From assembly GCA_051985675.1 (NCBI GenBank), contig JBPYFJ010000044.1:1-64000 (forward strand): DNA of 64,000 nt, written 5' to 3'. A program made the translations under genes and the position numbers. Shown here piece after piece: positions 1 through 7,291 of this stretch. Below the pieces are notes generated by a model that had not been told where the DNA came from, did not search any database, and saw only the letters and a list, made by a program, of their open reading frames with translations. The stretch is from JAFAXD01 sp051985675 (lineage in GTDB: Bacteria > Pseudomonadota > Alphaproteobacteria > Rhizobiales > Xanthobacteraceae). Every line of letters begins with the position of its first letter. Position 1 is the stretch's first letter.

Positions 1-20
1 CGTTGGTTCGACGGCGTTCA

Positions 21-27
21 AAGGAGG
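21..27 (+). promoter_or_regulatory. Strong Shine-Dalgarno that points to an ATT start codon
   Basis: The sequence AAGGAGG is a near-perfect ribosome-binding site. Five bases after it, at 33-35, is an in-frame ATT followed by codons for Pro-Arg-Tyr-Phe-Phe. No ATG or GTG lies at a suitable distance. The site therefore marks ATT as the start, or shows that a former ATG has mutated. Confidence 0.6.
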
Positions 28-32
28 CTCCC

Positions 33-440
33 ATTCCGCGATATTTTTTCGACCATTGCGACGAGCGCCGGTGCGACCGGGATGACGACGGCCTGGAGCT
101 GCCCGATTTTGAAACGGCCTACCTGGAGGCCCATCACGCCGCTACCGACATGTGGGTTGAAGCGCTGAAAGAACGGCGTAATCCAAGCCGGGAGCGCTTC
201 GAAATCCGGGATACCCAAGGCAATGTTTTGTTGGTGTTGCCGTTTTCGGAAATTGCTGAAACCGCCCAGGGAACTCGGCGTCCACCGGTGACATTTACTG
301 TTCTGCAAAAGCACCTGGATCGAACCCAGTCCTTACAAACAGAGGTCAGCGGTCAGATCGCCGCTGCCCACCTGCGATTGTGCGAAACCAGAGAAACCCT
401 GGATCGCCTGGAGGCGATTATCGCTGTGCGCGGGCGCTGA
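33..440 (+). CDS. DUF6894-type small protein with probable ATT start
   Basis: This gene encodes about 135 residues. The N-terminus reads (M)PRYFFDHCDE and continues with D-x-x-G-x-E-L-P-D, then an Ala-rich helix. This is the pattern of the small DUF6894 proteins common in Rhizobiales, which usually begin MPRYFF and have no known function. The C-terminal half (roughly residues 80-135) is longer than usual and looks helical, with a Gln/Arg/Glu-rich stretch that may form a coiled coil. The reading frame stays open to the left edge and a TTG at 3 is also possible. However, the family N-terminus and the Shine-Dalgarno at 21-27 both favour ATT at 33. No neighbour suggests a role. Confidence 0.7.
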   Translation: MPRYFFDHCDERRCDRDDDGLELPDFETAYLEAHHAATDMWVEALKERRNPSRERFEIRDTQGNVLLVLPFSEIAETAQGTRRPPVTFTVLQKHLDRTQSLQTEVSGQIAAAHLRLCETRETLDRLEAIIAVRGR

Positions 441-912
441 GTTCGTCGGCGGGTTTGGACATCACCAAATGGGTTCGTGGGATGCTGCCGGCCGCGTTCG
501 GCGAGTAGCCGTGTCGATGTCGGCTAATGGCACTTAGCGGACATTTCTGTCGCGTCCGCGAACGTCTGCTATTGAGGCAAAAGCAGACATTCTGAAAGCT
601 GTGGCGAACGGGGCAATTTTTATGAGCACACGCCCTAAGATTTCCGCCACGTCGTACATGATATTTTTTCCGGTGGGGGGCGGCGTAGGTGGGGCCAAAA
701 TTGACAAGCGCAAACCCCATCGCGCGATGCGCGCGCACGCACGCGCTCAAGTCTCATGGCGCTTAGTGCGCTGACACGAGCAACCGTCGCGACCCGCTTA
801 TCACTCGGCATCAACCCGCGCCGCTTGCTTCCGCTGTGCTTCCGGAAAGCCAAGCCAATTTGTTAGGTCGACACGGAAGACGAAAATTCGGCAATGCACG
901 AGGGAGGTTAGA
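441..912. other. Gene-free stretch with repeat-like DNA
   Basis: I find no convincing gene in these 470 bases. The part from about 505 to 595 contains GTCTGCT at 564-570 and its inverted copy AGCAGAC at 582-588, set among GTCGGCTAATGGCAC and GCGGACATT words. From memory, similar strings occur between many genes in Bradyrhizobium relatives, so this may be a remnant of a dispersed repeat. The rest is of mixed composition, with no clear terminator or promoter. Confidence 0.4.
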
Positions 913-987
<75 letters not shown>

Positions 988-998
988 GAAGCCCCGGT

Positions 999-1027
999 CC
1001 TATATCGACTCGCCGCGAACGAAGCAA
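999..1027 (-). promoter_or_regulatory. Probable promoter of tRNA-Val
   Basis: On the minus strand a -35 box TTGCTT (1022-1027) and a -10 box TATAGG (999-1004) are separated by exactly 17 bases. They lie just upstream of the tRNA 5' end at 987, so transcription would start only a few bases before the mature tRNA. The call is from sequence match only. Confidence 0.55.
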
Positions 1028-1118
1028 GCACGCCCCAAAAGGGCGGGTCGATCGTCCCGAATGGCCTGCCTGCGAAGGTCGGGCTGAACGTCAGTGTCTG
1101 CCAAAGAACCCAAACGAC

Positions 1119-1478
1119 CTACGCGGCCAGCATCTTCTGCACTTCGTTGACGAGCTCGCGCAGATGAAACGGCTTCGACAGGACTTTGGCGTGGCGCGGT
1201 GCGGTAGAGTCCGGATTGAGCGCGACCGCCGCGAAGCCAGTGATGAACATGATCTTAATGTCGGGATCGAGCTCAGCGGCCCGGCGGGCCAATTCGATCC
1301 CGTCCATCTCCGGCATGACGATATCGGTCAAGAGCAACTCGAACGGTTCCTCGCGCAGCCGCTGATAGGCGGAGAGACCGTTGTCGTAGGAGATGACGTC
1401 AAAGCCGGCGTTCTGCAGGGCCTTCAACAGGAAGCGCCGCATATCGGTGTCGTCTTCAGCCAATAGAATCTTCGTCAT
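1119..1478 (-). CDS. cpdR: Response regulator CpdR (ClpXP adaptor)
   Basis: This 119-residue protein is a single receiver domain with no output domain. It has the acidic pocket D9-D10, phospho-acceptor D52 in LLLTDIVMPEMDG, the switch residue in FITGFAAVAL, and K in LSKPFHLREL. The FITGFAAVALNPDS and LSKPFHLR segments are characteristic of CpdR. In Caulobacter, unphosphorylated CpdR primes ClpXP for polar degradation of CtrA and other cell-cycle proteins, and the CckA-ChpT relay phosphorylates it. I chose the internal ATG at 1478 because it begins MTKILLAEDD, as in the family; the frame extends 20 codons further upstream without homology. It is divergent from an N-formylglutamate amidohydrolase gene, a neighbourhood I recall from other Rhizobiales. 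Confidence 0.93.
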   Translation of the reverse strand: MTKILLAEDDTDMRRFLLKALQNAGFDVISYDNGLSAYQRLREEPFELLLTDIVMPEMDGIELARRAAELDPDIKIMFITGFAAVALNPDSTAPRHAKVLSKPFHLRELVNEVQKMLAA

Positions 1479-1698
1479 GTCACGCGGCCCGCCCGCCCCA
1501 GTTACGCAGTACCACGGGAGCCACGGCCCGTGCCTCACCCCGTTCTAGTCCCATAAGCCAGCAGGGCGGTAAACACGGGGTGAATTGCACGGGCTTGGCG
1601 CCTCAAGCGCTCCGTGTGAACAATGTCATGCCTAAGACCCGGTAAAGTGCTATGACCGGCCGGGGGCATTCACGAAGCCTTGGTCCTCGAAATTCATC

Positions 1699-2586
1699 AT
1701 GACTGCAGCCCACGACGAACTCGATCCGCCGTTCGAAATCCTGCAACCGCAACACTGGCGTGGCCCGATCGTTTTCAATTCCCCGCACAGCGGGAGTGTC
1801 TATCCGCGCGCCTTCCTGGCCTACGCCCAGCTTGACCTCGGGACCCTGCGGCGGTCGGAAGACTCATTCGTGGACGAATTATTCGCCGGCGTTGTTGGCT
1901 GCGGTTTCCCGCTCATGCGCGCTCACTTCCCGCGCTGCTACGTCGACGTCAACCGCGAGCCCTACGAGCTCGATCCGCGCATGTTCGACGGTCGGTTGCC
2001 GTCGTTTGCAAACACACGCTCGATGCGGGTCGCCGGCGGGCTCGGTACCGTCGCACGTGTCGTGGGCGACGCCCACGAGATCTACGACCAGCGCATCCCG
2101 GTCGACGATGCGTTGCAACGGATCGAAGGCCTCTACAAACCGTATCACCGGGCGCTGCGCCGCCTGATCACCGGGCTGCATCGCGATTTCGGGGCGGCCG
2201 TTTTGATCGATTGTCATTCCATGCCGTCGGTCGCCGGAAACAAGGATGACCGACCGCGCGCGGATTTCGTGCTCGGGGACCGGTATGGCACCAGCTGCGT
2301 TCCGGTCATCGCCGAGACGATCGACGCCGCACTGGCCGGCTTCGGCTATACGGTCAGCCGCAATAAGCCTTATGCGGGGGGCTTCATCACCGAGCACTAT
2401 GGGAACCCATCGGTGGGCGTGCATGCCATCCAGCTCGAGGTCAACCGCGCCCTCTATATGGACGAGCGCCGCTATGAGCAATCGGAGAGCTTTGGCAGGC
2501 TAGCCGCCCATTTGGTCGCGTTAGCGGACCGGGTGGCGGAGATTCCGCTGGAAGAGATGCGTCCGTACCAGGCGGCCGCCGAGTAG
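1699..2586 (+). CDS. N-formylglutamate amidohydrolase family protein
   Basis: This 295-residue protein belongs to the N-formylglutamate amidohydrolase (HutG-type) family, which hydrolyses N-formyl-L-glutamate to glutamate and formate in one histidine degradation route. The family marks are NSPHSG at 27-32, the acidic EDSFVDEL segment near 53, IDCHSM near 170, and the C-terminal ITEHYG and LEVNRALYMDE segments. His, Asp and Glu in these motifs are expected to bind metal. No other hut gene is nearby, so its true substrate may be another N-formyl amino acid. It is divergent from cpdR across 220 bases. Confidence 0.9.
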   Translation: MTAAHDELDPPFEILQPQHWRGPIVFNSPHSGSVYPRAFLAYAQLDLGTLRRSEDSFVDELFAGVVGCGFPLMRAHFPRCYVDVNREPYELDPRMFDGRLPSFANTRSMRVAGGLGTVARVVGDAHEIYDQRIPVDDALQRIEGLYKPYHRALRRLITGLHRDFGAAVLIDCHSMPSVAGNKDDRPRADFVLGDRYGTSCVPVIAETIDAALAGFGYTVSRNKPYAGGFITEHYGNPSVGVHAIQLEVNRALYMDERRYEQSESFGRLAAHLVALADRVAEIPLEEMRPYQAAAE

Positions 2587-2626
2587 GTAGTTCAGGCCTC
2601 GGTCGCGCGCGGCTGAAGGGGTTAAG

Positions 2627-2658
2627 AAAAAAGGGCCGCTCGCGGTTGCAAGCGGCCC
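2627..2658 (-). terminator. Rho-independent terminator of the sRNA
   Basis: On the minus strand GGGCCGCT (2651-2658) pairs with AGCGGCCC (2633-2640) across a 10-base loop and is followed by six T residues. This perfect 8-bp stem plus U tract ends the sRNA. It lies just past the 3' end of the convergent upstream gene. Confidence 0.85.
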
Positions 2659-2719
2659 AAGTCTAGGGAGGAAACGCCCAAGGAGGGCGGCAGTAACACG
2701 ACGAAGTCGCGTTACCGCA
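2627..2719 (-). ncRNA. mmgR: suhB/mmgR (alpha-r8) family small RNA
   Basis: On the minus strand this stretch folds into a 5' hairpin (2690-2718, GCGGTAAC against GTTACTGC with an inner CGAC/GTCG stem) and a short CGCCC/GGGCG hairpin (2675-2689). An unpaired TTTCCTCCCT (2665-2674) and a Rho-independent terminator follow. From memory, a conserved single-stranded UUUCCUCCCU before the terminator is the hallmark of the alphaproteobacterial suhB RNA motif. That motif is known as mmgR in Sinorhizobium, where it affects polyhydroxybutyrate storage. The motif is complementary to Shine-Dalgarno sequences, which suggests pairing with mRNA leaders. It lies beside an inositol-monophosphatase (SuhB-like) gene on the opposite strand, the setting that named the motif. 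A -10-like CATTAT lies at 2725-2730. Confidence 0.8.
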
Positions 2720-2816
2720 CTGCAATAATGTGCCACCGCGCCGCACAAAAAGCAAGGGGTAAATTAGCAGTTAACCCCATGTGTGTTGCGGCCATACCCC
2801 CATCAACGGTGTCCGC

Positions 2817-3599
2817 ATGACCGCGGTCGATTTTGCGGCGTTCATCGACGAACTAGCCGACGTCTCCGGCAACGCGATCCTGCCGTTCTTCAGGACGTCG
2901 CTCAGCGTCGAGAATAAGGGTGGCACCGCGGGTTTCGATCCGGTTACCGCCGCTGACCGCGCCGCCGAAGCAGCAATGCGTGGCCTGATCCGCCGCAGCT
3001 TTCCAAATCATGGCATCGTTGGCGAGGAGTTTGGCAGCGAAGCCACCGATGCCGAGTACGTCTGGGTGCTCGATCCGATCGACGGCACCAAATCGTTCAT
3101 CTGTGGCATGCCGGCATGGGGCACGCTGATCGGCCTCACTCGCTTCGGCGAACCAGTGTACGGATTGATGCACCAGCCGTTCATCGGCGAGCGCTTCAGC
3201 GGCGACGGTGCGAGCGCGCGTTATCGCGGGCGCGCGGGTGAGCGCGCCCTCGCCACCCGGCCTTGTGCCAAGCTTGCGGATGCGGTCCTGCTTACCACCA
3301 GTCCGCGACTGATGAATGCCACCGACCGTGCAGCCTTCGGCAAGGTTGAACACAGTGTCCAGCTCTCGCGCTACGGCGGGGATTGTTATGCCTATTGCAT
3401 GATCGCGGCGGGCCACGCCGACCTTGTCATCGAGACCGAAATCAAACCGCATGACATCGCGGCGCTGATCCCGATCATCACCGGAGCCGGCGGCCTGATC
3501 ACCACGTGGGAAGGCGCCAGCGCTGAAAAGGGCGGTCGCATCGTTGCGGCCGGCGACCGTCGCGTCCATGCCGCCGCGATGGCCCTGTTGAAAGCGTAA
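2817..3599 (+). CDS. hisN: Inositol-monophosphatase family phosphatase (probable histidinol-phosphatase)
   Basis: This 260-residue Mg-dependent phosphatase has the family metal-binding residues: E70/E71 in VGEEFG, D86 and D89 in LDPIDGTKSF, and a C-terminal Asp in IKPHDIAALIP. The SuhB/CysQ/HisN family shares this fold. The sequence FICGMPAWGTLIGL after DPIDGTKSF resembles the HisN-type histidinol-phosphate phosphatases of actinobacteria and alphaproteobacteria, which carry out the penultimate step of histidine synthesis. Inositol or 3'-phosphoadenosine phosphatase activity cannot be excluded. I chose ATG 2817 because the 12 codons upstream have no homology. The divergent suhB/mmgR-type RNA lies immediately upstream. 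Confidence 0.82.
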   Translation: MTAVDFAAFIDELADVSGNAILPFFRTSLSVENKGGTAGFDPVTAADRAAEAAMRGLIRRSFPNHGIVGEEFGSEATDAEYVWVLDPIDGTKSFICGMPAWGTLIGLTRFGEPVYGLMHQPFIGERFSGDGASARYRGRAGERALATRPCAKLADAVLLTTSPRLMNATDRAAFGKVEHSVQLSRYGGDCYAYCMIAAGHADLVIETEIKPHDIAALIPIITGAGGLITTWEGASAEKGGRIVAAGDRRVHAAAMALLKA

Positions 3600-3603
3600 C
3601 CGC

Positions 3604-4548
3604 CTAATAGAGGGGCGTGCCAGGCACGAAGGCGTCGAACCCCGCCCAGAACTGCAGGCGATAGTTGTCCTGTTCCATCATGATCTCGTGTTCGGATCCG
3701 GCGACCACGAGATGCGACCCGGCGCGCAGGTGGATGGCAAATTCCTCGGTCACCTTGGTCGAGGTGATCTGATCCCGGCCGGCCGCGATGATCAGGATTG
3801 GCTGACGGATCTCCGCGGCGTAGGTCGGACGGGCGAAGTCGGCCATGGCACGCAGCGCTGCGTCTGCCCAGGCAATGGTCGGCGAGCCGAGACCGAGATC
3901 TCGGTCGGCCTCGATGACCGATGCCGAGCGCGTGTAGCGGACGGGATCGGACGTAACAATGTTGCCGGGGAACGGCTGCAAGGCCGCGATCGCGGCGCTG
4001 CCGCCCGGAACGTAGAGGCCCCCAAAGCCAAGCGTGTGAAGCGCACGCGCCACCGGACGCGCCGCCCCCATCAAGGGCTGTTCTGCCAACTCAATCATCG
4101 GCGAGGTCAGGACAATCCGATCAAACCATCGCTTGCCGCGATGCGCCGCCCGCAGCAGCACGGTGGCGCCCGCCGAATGCCCCAGTGCAAAGTGCGGCGG
4201 CGGACAATCAGGAAGAACAATCTCCTGCATGAAGGTCGCAAGGTCGGTGTCGTACTGAGCGAAGTTCTCGACATGCCCTTTGAAGCGGTCACGCAGGGCA
4301 CGATCCGACAGGCCCTGCCCGCGCCAATCGAGCGTTGCGACCGCAAACCCACGTCCGCGCAACTCGCGGACCATTTCGAAATATTTTTCGATGCATTCGG
4401 TCCGGCCTTGGAACAGGCATACGGTTCCTTTGCGCCCGGGCGGCGGCGGCCAGCGGACGGTTCGCAACGACACGCCGTCCGGCGTTCGGATCATGGCGAG
4501 GGTCGCCCCCTCGGGAACCGGATTTGCGGGAATGGAAACGAGTTTCAC
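3604..4548 (-). CDS. Alpha/beta hydrolase, lysophospholipase (PldB-like)
   Basis: This 314-residue alpha/beta hydrolase has the nucleophile elbow GHSAG with Ser125. The likely acid is Asp in AAGRDQITS near 258 and the likely base His in GSEHEIMME near 286. The segment DWRGQGLSDR near 74-83 and the lid-like middle are typical of the serine aminopeptidase S33/lysophospholipase group, which hydrolyse monoacyl lipids or small esters. There is no signal peptide, so it should be cytoplasmic. It converges on the phosphatase gene with only a few bases between the stop codons. Confidence 0.85.
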   Translation of the reverse strand: MKLVSIPANPVPEGATLAMIRTPDGVSLRTVRWPPPPGRKGTVCLFQGRTECIEKYFEMVRELRGRGFAVATLDWRGQGLSDRALRDRFKGHVENFAQYDTDLATFMQEIVLPDCPPPHFALGHSAGATVLLRAAHRGKRWFDRIVLTSPMIELAEQPLMGAARPVARALHTLGFGGLYVPGGSAAIAALQPFPGNIVTSDPVRYTRSASVIEADRDLGLGSPTIAWADAALRAMADFARPTYAAEIRQPILIIAAGRDQITSTKVTEEFAIHLRAGSHLVVAGSEHEIMMEQDNYRLQFWAGFDAFVPGTPLY

Positions 4549-4649
4549 GGTGATCGGAGGTTGGAATTCAGGGAATCGAAGCTTAGGAAGGCGCGCCTCT
4601 ATAGCATGTCATGGTCCGTCCTGGCGCGCTTTGCCGCTCGCGCCGGTCC

Positions 4650-4678
4650 CTTGCGGACGGCCGGAACGATCCCCACCT
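4650..4678 (+). promoter_or_regulatory. RpoH (sigma-32) type heat-shock promoter
   Basis: CTTGCGG at 4650-4656 and CCCCACCT at 4671-4678 are separated by 14 bases. They match the sigma-32 consensus CTTGAAA, 11-15 bases, CCCCATNT. The predicted start near 4684-4686 coincides with the first base of the ROSE hairpins, which supports the call independently. Confidence 0.7.
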
Positions 4679-4683
4679 AACTG

Positions 4684-4771
4684 ATGCGCAGGCCATGTGG
4701 CTGCGCGATGAGACTTGGTCCGGCTTTGTGGCGGACCAACCGCATGTCGCTCAACCAAAGGAGGATATGCC
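4684..4771 (+). promoter_or_regulatory. ROSE RNA thermometer upstream of hsp20
   Basis: The leader folds into three consecutive hairpins: 4686-4706 (GCGCAG/CTGCGC), 4715-4739 (TTGGTCC/GGACCAA) and 4742-4770. The last pairs GCATG-TCGCT with AGGA-T-ATGC and buries the Shine-Dalgarno AAAGGAGG (4757-4764). TCGCT matches the conserved UYGCU of ROSE elements, with the characteristic unpaired G facing the Shine-Dalgarno. ROSE elements of rhizobia keep small heat-shock mRNAs untranslated at normal temperature and melt on heating. Together with the RpoH promoter this gives transcriptional and translational heat control. Confidence 0.88.
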
Positions 4772-5233
4772 ATGCGTTCTTTCGATTTAGCTCCCCTCTA
4801 CCGTTCGACGGTCGGCTTTGACCGGCTGTTTTCCATGCTCGACAACGTCGCCGGCTTCGATGGCGGCACGCCCGGTTACCCGCCGTACAATATCGAGCGG
4901 ACCGGCGAAAATGCCTATCGAATCTCGGTTGCGGTCGCGGGATTTTCCGAGCCCGAGTTGAACATCGAGGTCAAGGAAAACACCCTGACGATCCGCGGCG
5001 AAAAGCAGACGAAGACCGAGGAAGACAACGGCCAGGTGCTTTACCAGGGCATCGCGGCGCGTGCCTTTGAGCGCGTCTTCCAGCTCGCCGAGCATGTCGA
5101 GGTCAAGGGCGCCTCGCTCGAGAATGGGCTCCTGCACGTCGATCTCGTGCGCGAGGTTCCGGAGGCCAAAAAGCCGCGGCAGATCGCGATCGGCAACGGC
5201 AAGGTCAAGGTGCTCGACACCAAAGCCGCCTGA
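4772..5233 (+). CDS. Small heat-shock protein, Hsp20/IbpA family
   Basis: This 153-residue protein has an alpha-crystallin domain from about 33 to 125. Family marks are the N-terminal YRSTVGFDRLF, PPYNIERTGENAYRISVAVAGF, and the C-terminal part of the domain with LENGLLHVDLVREVPE, followed by a tail with the I-x-I-like RQIAIGNG. Such proteins are ATP-independent holdases that bind unfolding proteins and prevent aggregation. Start ATG 4772 is set by AAAGGAGG seven bases upstream, inside the ROSE hairpin; a competing ATG at 4767 is out of frame. It is a single-gene unit with its own promoter and terminator. Confidence 0.96.
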   Translation: MRSFDLAPLYRSTVGFDRLFSMLDNVAGFDGGTPGYPPYNIERTGENAYRISVAVAGFSEPELNIEVKENTLTIRGEKQTKTEEDNGQVLYQGIAARAFERVFQLAEHVEVKGASLENGLLHVDLVREVPEAKKPRQIAIGNGKVKVLDTKAA

Positions 5234-5257
5234 TCGTGCTTGTTTGAAAAGAGGTGG

Positions 5258-5290
5258 AGCGCCCCGGATCCTCCGGGGCGCTTTGCTTTT
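5258..5290 (+). terminator. Terminator of hsp20
   Basis: AGCGCCCCGGA (5258-5268) and TCCGGGGCGCT (5272-5282) form an 11-bp perfect stem with a 3-base loop. A T-rich run with two interruptions follows. It lies 24 bases after the hsp20 stop codon. Confidence 0.85.
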
Positions 5291-5300
5291 GGGATCTCGG

Positions 5301-6095
5301 CTATTCGAGCGGTGCGACCGGCACCAGTTGCGTGACCGATTGTTCGGCTGGCGGCTTCTGCGGCGAATCAGTTCGCGACCTGACATACGCGTGCGAGGCC
5401 ACGGGGGCCGGAATGGATTTGCCGGGGCTGGACGACGCCGCGGCAAGTGCCTCAGCCGACGGCAATGGCGATGGCGCGGCCGCCGGCGTCGCGGCCACGG
5501 CGGCTGGTGCCGGCGTTGATGCCACAACGGCTGGTGCCGGCGATGCGGTCGTCGGTGACGGTTGCGACGGCGCTGCCGCGTCCTGAGTGGCCGCGGCTGC
5601 AGGTGGCCGCACCTTCGGCATCGGCGTGTGGGGGTTCACGGCCGCCGAGCGCACCGGCGCCGGGCCGGGAGTGCCACGCGCCGATCGTGGGAACAGCGGC
5701 TCATCCAACAAAGGCTCCATGTCCGGCGGCGGCTCCGCGCGCGCAATCGAGGCCGGCGGCCGCGGCGGCTCGTAACGGCCATAACGCGGGTCGTAAGGCG
5801 TGTATGCCGGCGACGAACTGATCGCGTCGCGCACCGCGAGAACTGCGCCGGACCGGGCATCAACCACGACCCGTTTTTCAAATTGGGTGTCGTCGAAGGC
5901 GCGCAACACATAAACGCGGCCGCGCAGCACCGGCCTGCCGACCGGGTCAAGCCCCATCGACCGCACGCTGGTCAGCACTTCGTGGGGCGGCAGCACCCCG
6001 GCTTGCGGACCGGGCGGTGGCGATTGAGCCCAAGTCGGCGACGCGAAACCCAGCGCCAGTCCGCATGCGGCGAATACCGTTTTCACCAGTCTCAT
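5301..6095 (-). CDS. Secreted Pro/Ala-rich protein with a PepSY-like segment
   Basis: This 264-residue protein begins with a clear signal peptide, MRLVKTVFAACGLALGFASPTWAQ. I therefore take ATG 6095 rather than an ATG 11 codons upstream. Residues 30-90 read like a PepSY-type beta segment: two strands around RVYVLRAFDD and RVVVDARSGAVLAVRD. The rest, from about residue 90, is low-complexity Pro, Ala, Ser and Thr with no Cys, as in exported linkers. The function is unknown, and a periplasmic or outer-envelope location is inferred. It converges on the hsp20 gene. Confidence 0.75.
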   Translation of the reverse strand: MRLVKTVFAACGLALGFASPTWAQSPPPGPQAGVLPPHEVLTSVRSMGLDPVGRPVLRGRVYVLRAFDDTQFEKRVVVDARSGAVLAVRDAISSSPAYTPYDPRYGRYEPPRPPASIARAEPPPDMEPLLDEPLFPRSARGTPGPAPVRSAAVNPHTPMPKVRPPAAAATQDAAAPSQPSPTTASPAPAVVASTPAPAAVAATPAAAPSPLPSAEALAAASSSPGKSIPAPVASHAYVRSRTDSPQKPPAEQSVTQLVPVAPLE

Positions 6096-6238
6096 TGAAG
6101 GAACCCCCAAGCCCCAAAACACCGACATCTTGGGCGCCTCGCCAAGGCGATCTGATGGTCCGATTTGGGCGGAGCTGGTGCATTTTGCGGAAAAAGCTTG
6201 CGGACGGCGGCGACACGTTCGGGGCCGGCCGACGCGTC

Positions 6239-7291
6239 TTAGGCGCGGGCAGCGGCTACAAAGCGGTCGATATCTTCCATCGTCGTCGAAAACGACGTGA
6301 CGAGACGCGCCAGGACGTCATCAGGTCGACCGAATTTGGCCGACGGCGCGGTATCTCGATGCATGTCGTAGTAGCTGGCGCCCGCAGCCGTGAGCCGCTT
6401 GTGCAGGTCCTGCGGCAGCACGGCGAACACCAGATTGGCCTCGACCGGCCACACCGGAGGTAAGCCGATTGCGGACAGTCCCTGCGCGAGTTGATCGGCC
6501 ATTCGGTTTGCGTGCTGCGCGAGCCTGAGCCAGAGCCCGTCGGTCAGAAAAGCATCGAACTGCGCGGCCACGAAGCGATGCTTGGACATCAGATGACCGG
6601 CGCGTTTTCGGCGCTCGCCCATGGCGCCTGCTGTCGCCGGATCGAAGAAAATCACCGCTTCAGCCGCCATAGCGCCGCCTTTGGTGGCGCCGAACGCGAG
6701 AGCGTCGACGCCGGCCTTCCAAGTGGCTTCCGCCGGGGTCACGCCAAGACGCGCAATGGCGTTGGCAAACCGCGCGCCGTCCATCTGCACCGATATGCCG
6801 CGCCGGTGCGCGATGTCGGCGAGACGGGCGACCTCCTCAGACCGATAGGTGGTTCCCGCCTCGGTCGCCTGGGTGAGCGACAGCACGGCGGGGCTCACGT
6901 GATGCGGCCCGCCCCACTCCTGGGCGTCCAGGGCTGCTTTCAGGATGTCGGTCGTGACCCGACCATCGTCACCCGGCAGGCCGACGAGTTTGAGGCCGCC
7001 TCCGAAAAATTCCGGGGCGCCGCATTCGCTGGTCATGATGTGCGCTTCACGCTGGCACAGCACCGCCCCCCATGGCGGGGCAAGCTGGGCAATAGCGAGC
7101 GAGTTCGCGGCGGTCCCGGTAACCACCATGAAGGCGGCGACCTCGCGTTCGAACAGATCGCAAAATAGCCGCTCGACCCGGCGCGTCAGTGCGTCATCCC
7201 CATAGCCGAGTGCGAAGCCGTCGTTGGCGCGCCTGATGGCATCGAGGATCGGAGGAGCGACGCCCGCCGCATTGTCGCTTGCAAAATTCAT
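6239..7291 (-). CDS. ltaE: Low-specificity L-threonine aldolase
   Basis: This 350-residue PLP enzyme of fold type I is expected to split L-threonine or L-allo-threonine into glycine and acetaldehyde. The N-terminus MNFASDNAAG, the VTGTAAN segment near 58, D171 in VQMDGARF and the PLP lysine K204 in FGATKGG fit the aldolase family. ATG 7291 is preferred over an in-frame GTG two codons earlier because GAGG lies five bases upstream of the ATG. It appears monocistronic, with a 480-base region up to gltB on the other side. Confidence 0.9.
   Translation of the reverse strand: MNFASDNAAGVAPPILDAIRRANDGFALGYGDDALTRRVERLFCDLFEREVAAFMVVTGTAANSLAIAQLAPPWGAVLCQREAHIMTSECGAPEFFGGGLKLVGLPGDDGRVTTDILKAALDAQEWGGPHHVSPAVLSLTQATEAGTTYRSEEVARLADIAHRRGISVQMDGARFANAIARLGVTPAEATWKAGVDALAFGATKGGAMAAEAVIFFDPATAGAMGERRKRAGHLMSKHRFVAAQFDAFLTDGLWLRLAQHANRMADQLAQGLSAIGLPPVWPVEANLVFAVLPQDLHKRLTAAGASYYDMHRDTAPSAKFGRPDDVLARLVTSFSTTMEDIDRFVAAARA

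Noticed and set aside
418..853. Small minus-strand open frames in the 0.4-0.85 kb gap
   Set aside because: They contain no family motif, cross the repeat-like region, and one runs into the end of the DUF6894 gene.
5400..5800. Tandem repeat or CRISPR-like array in the GC-rich stretch of the secreted protein gene
   Set aside because: The pattern is low-complexity Pro/Ala coding without regular spacing or conserved repeat units.
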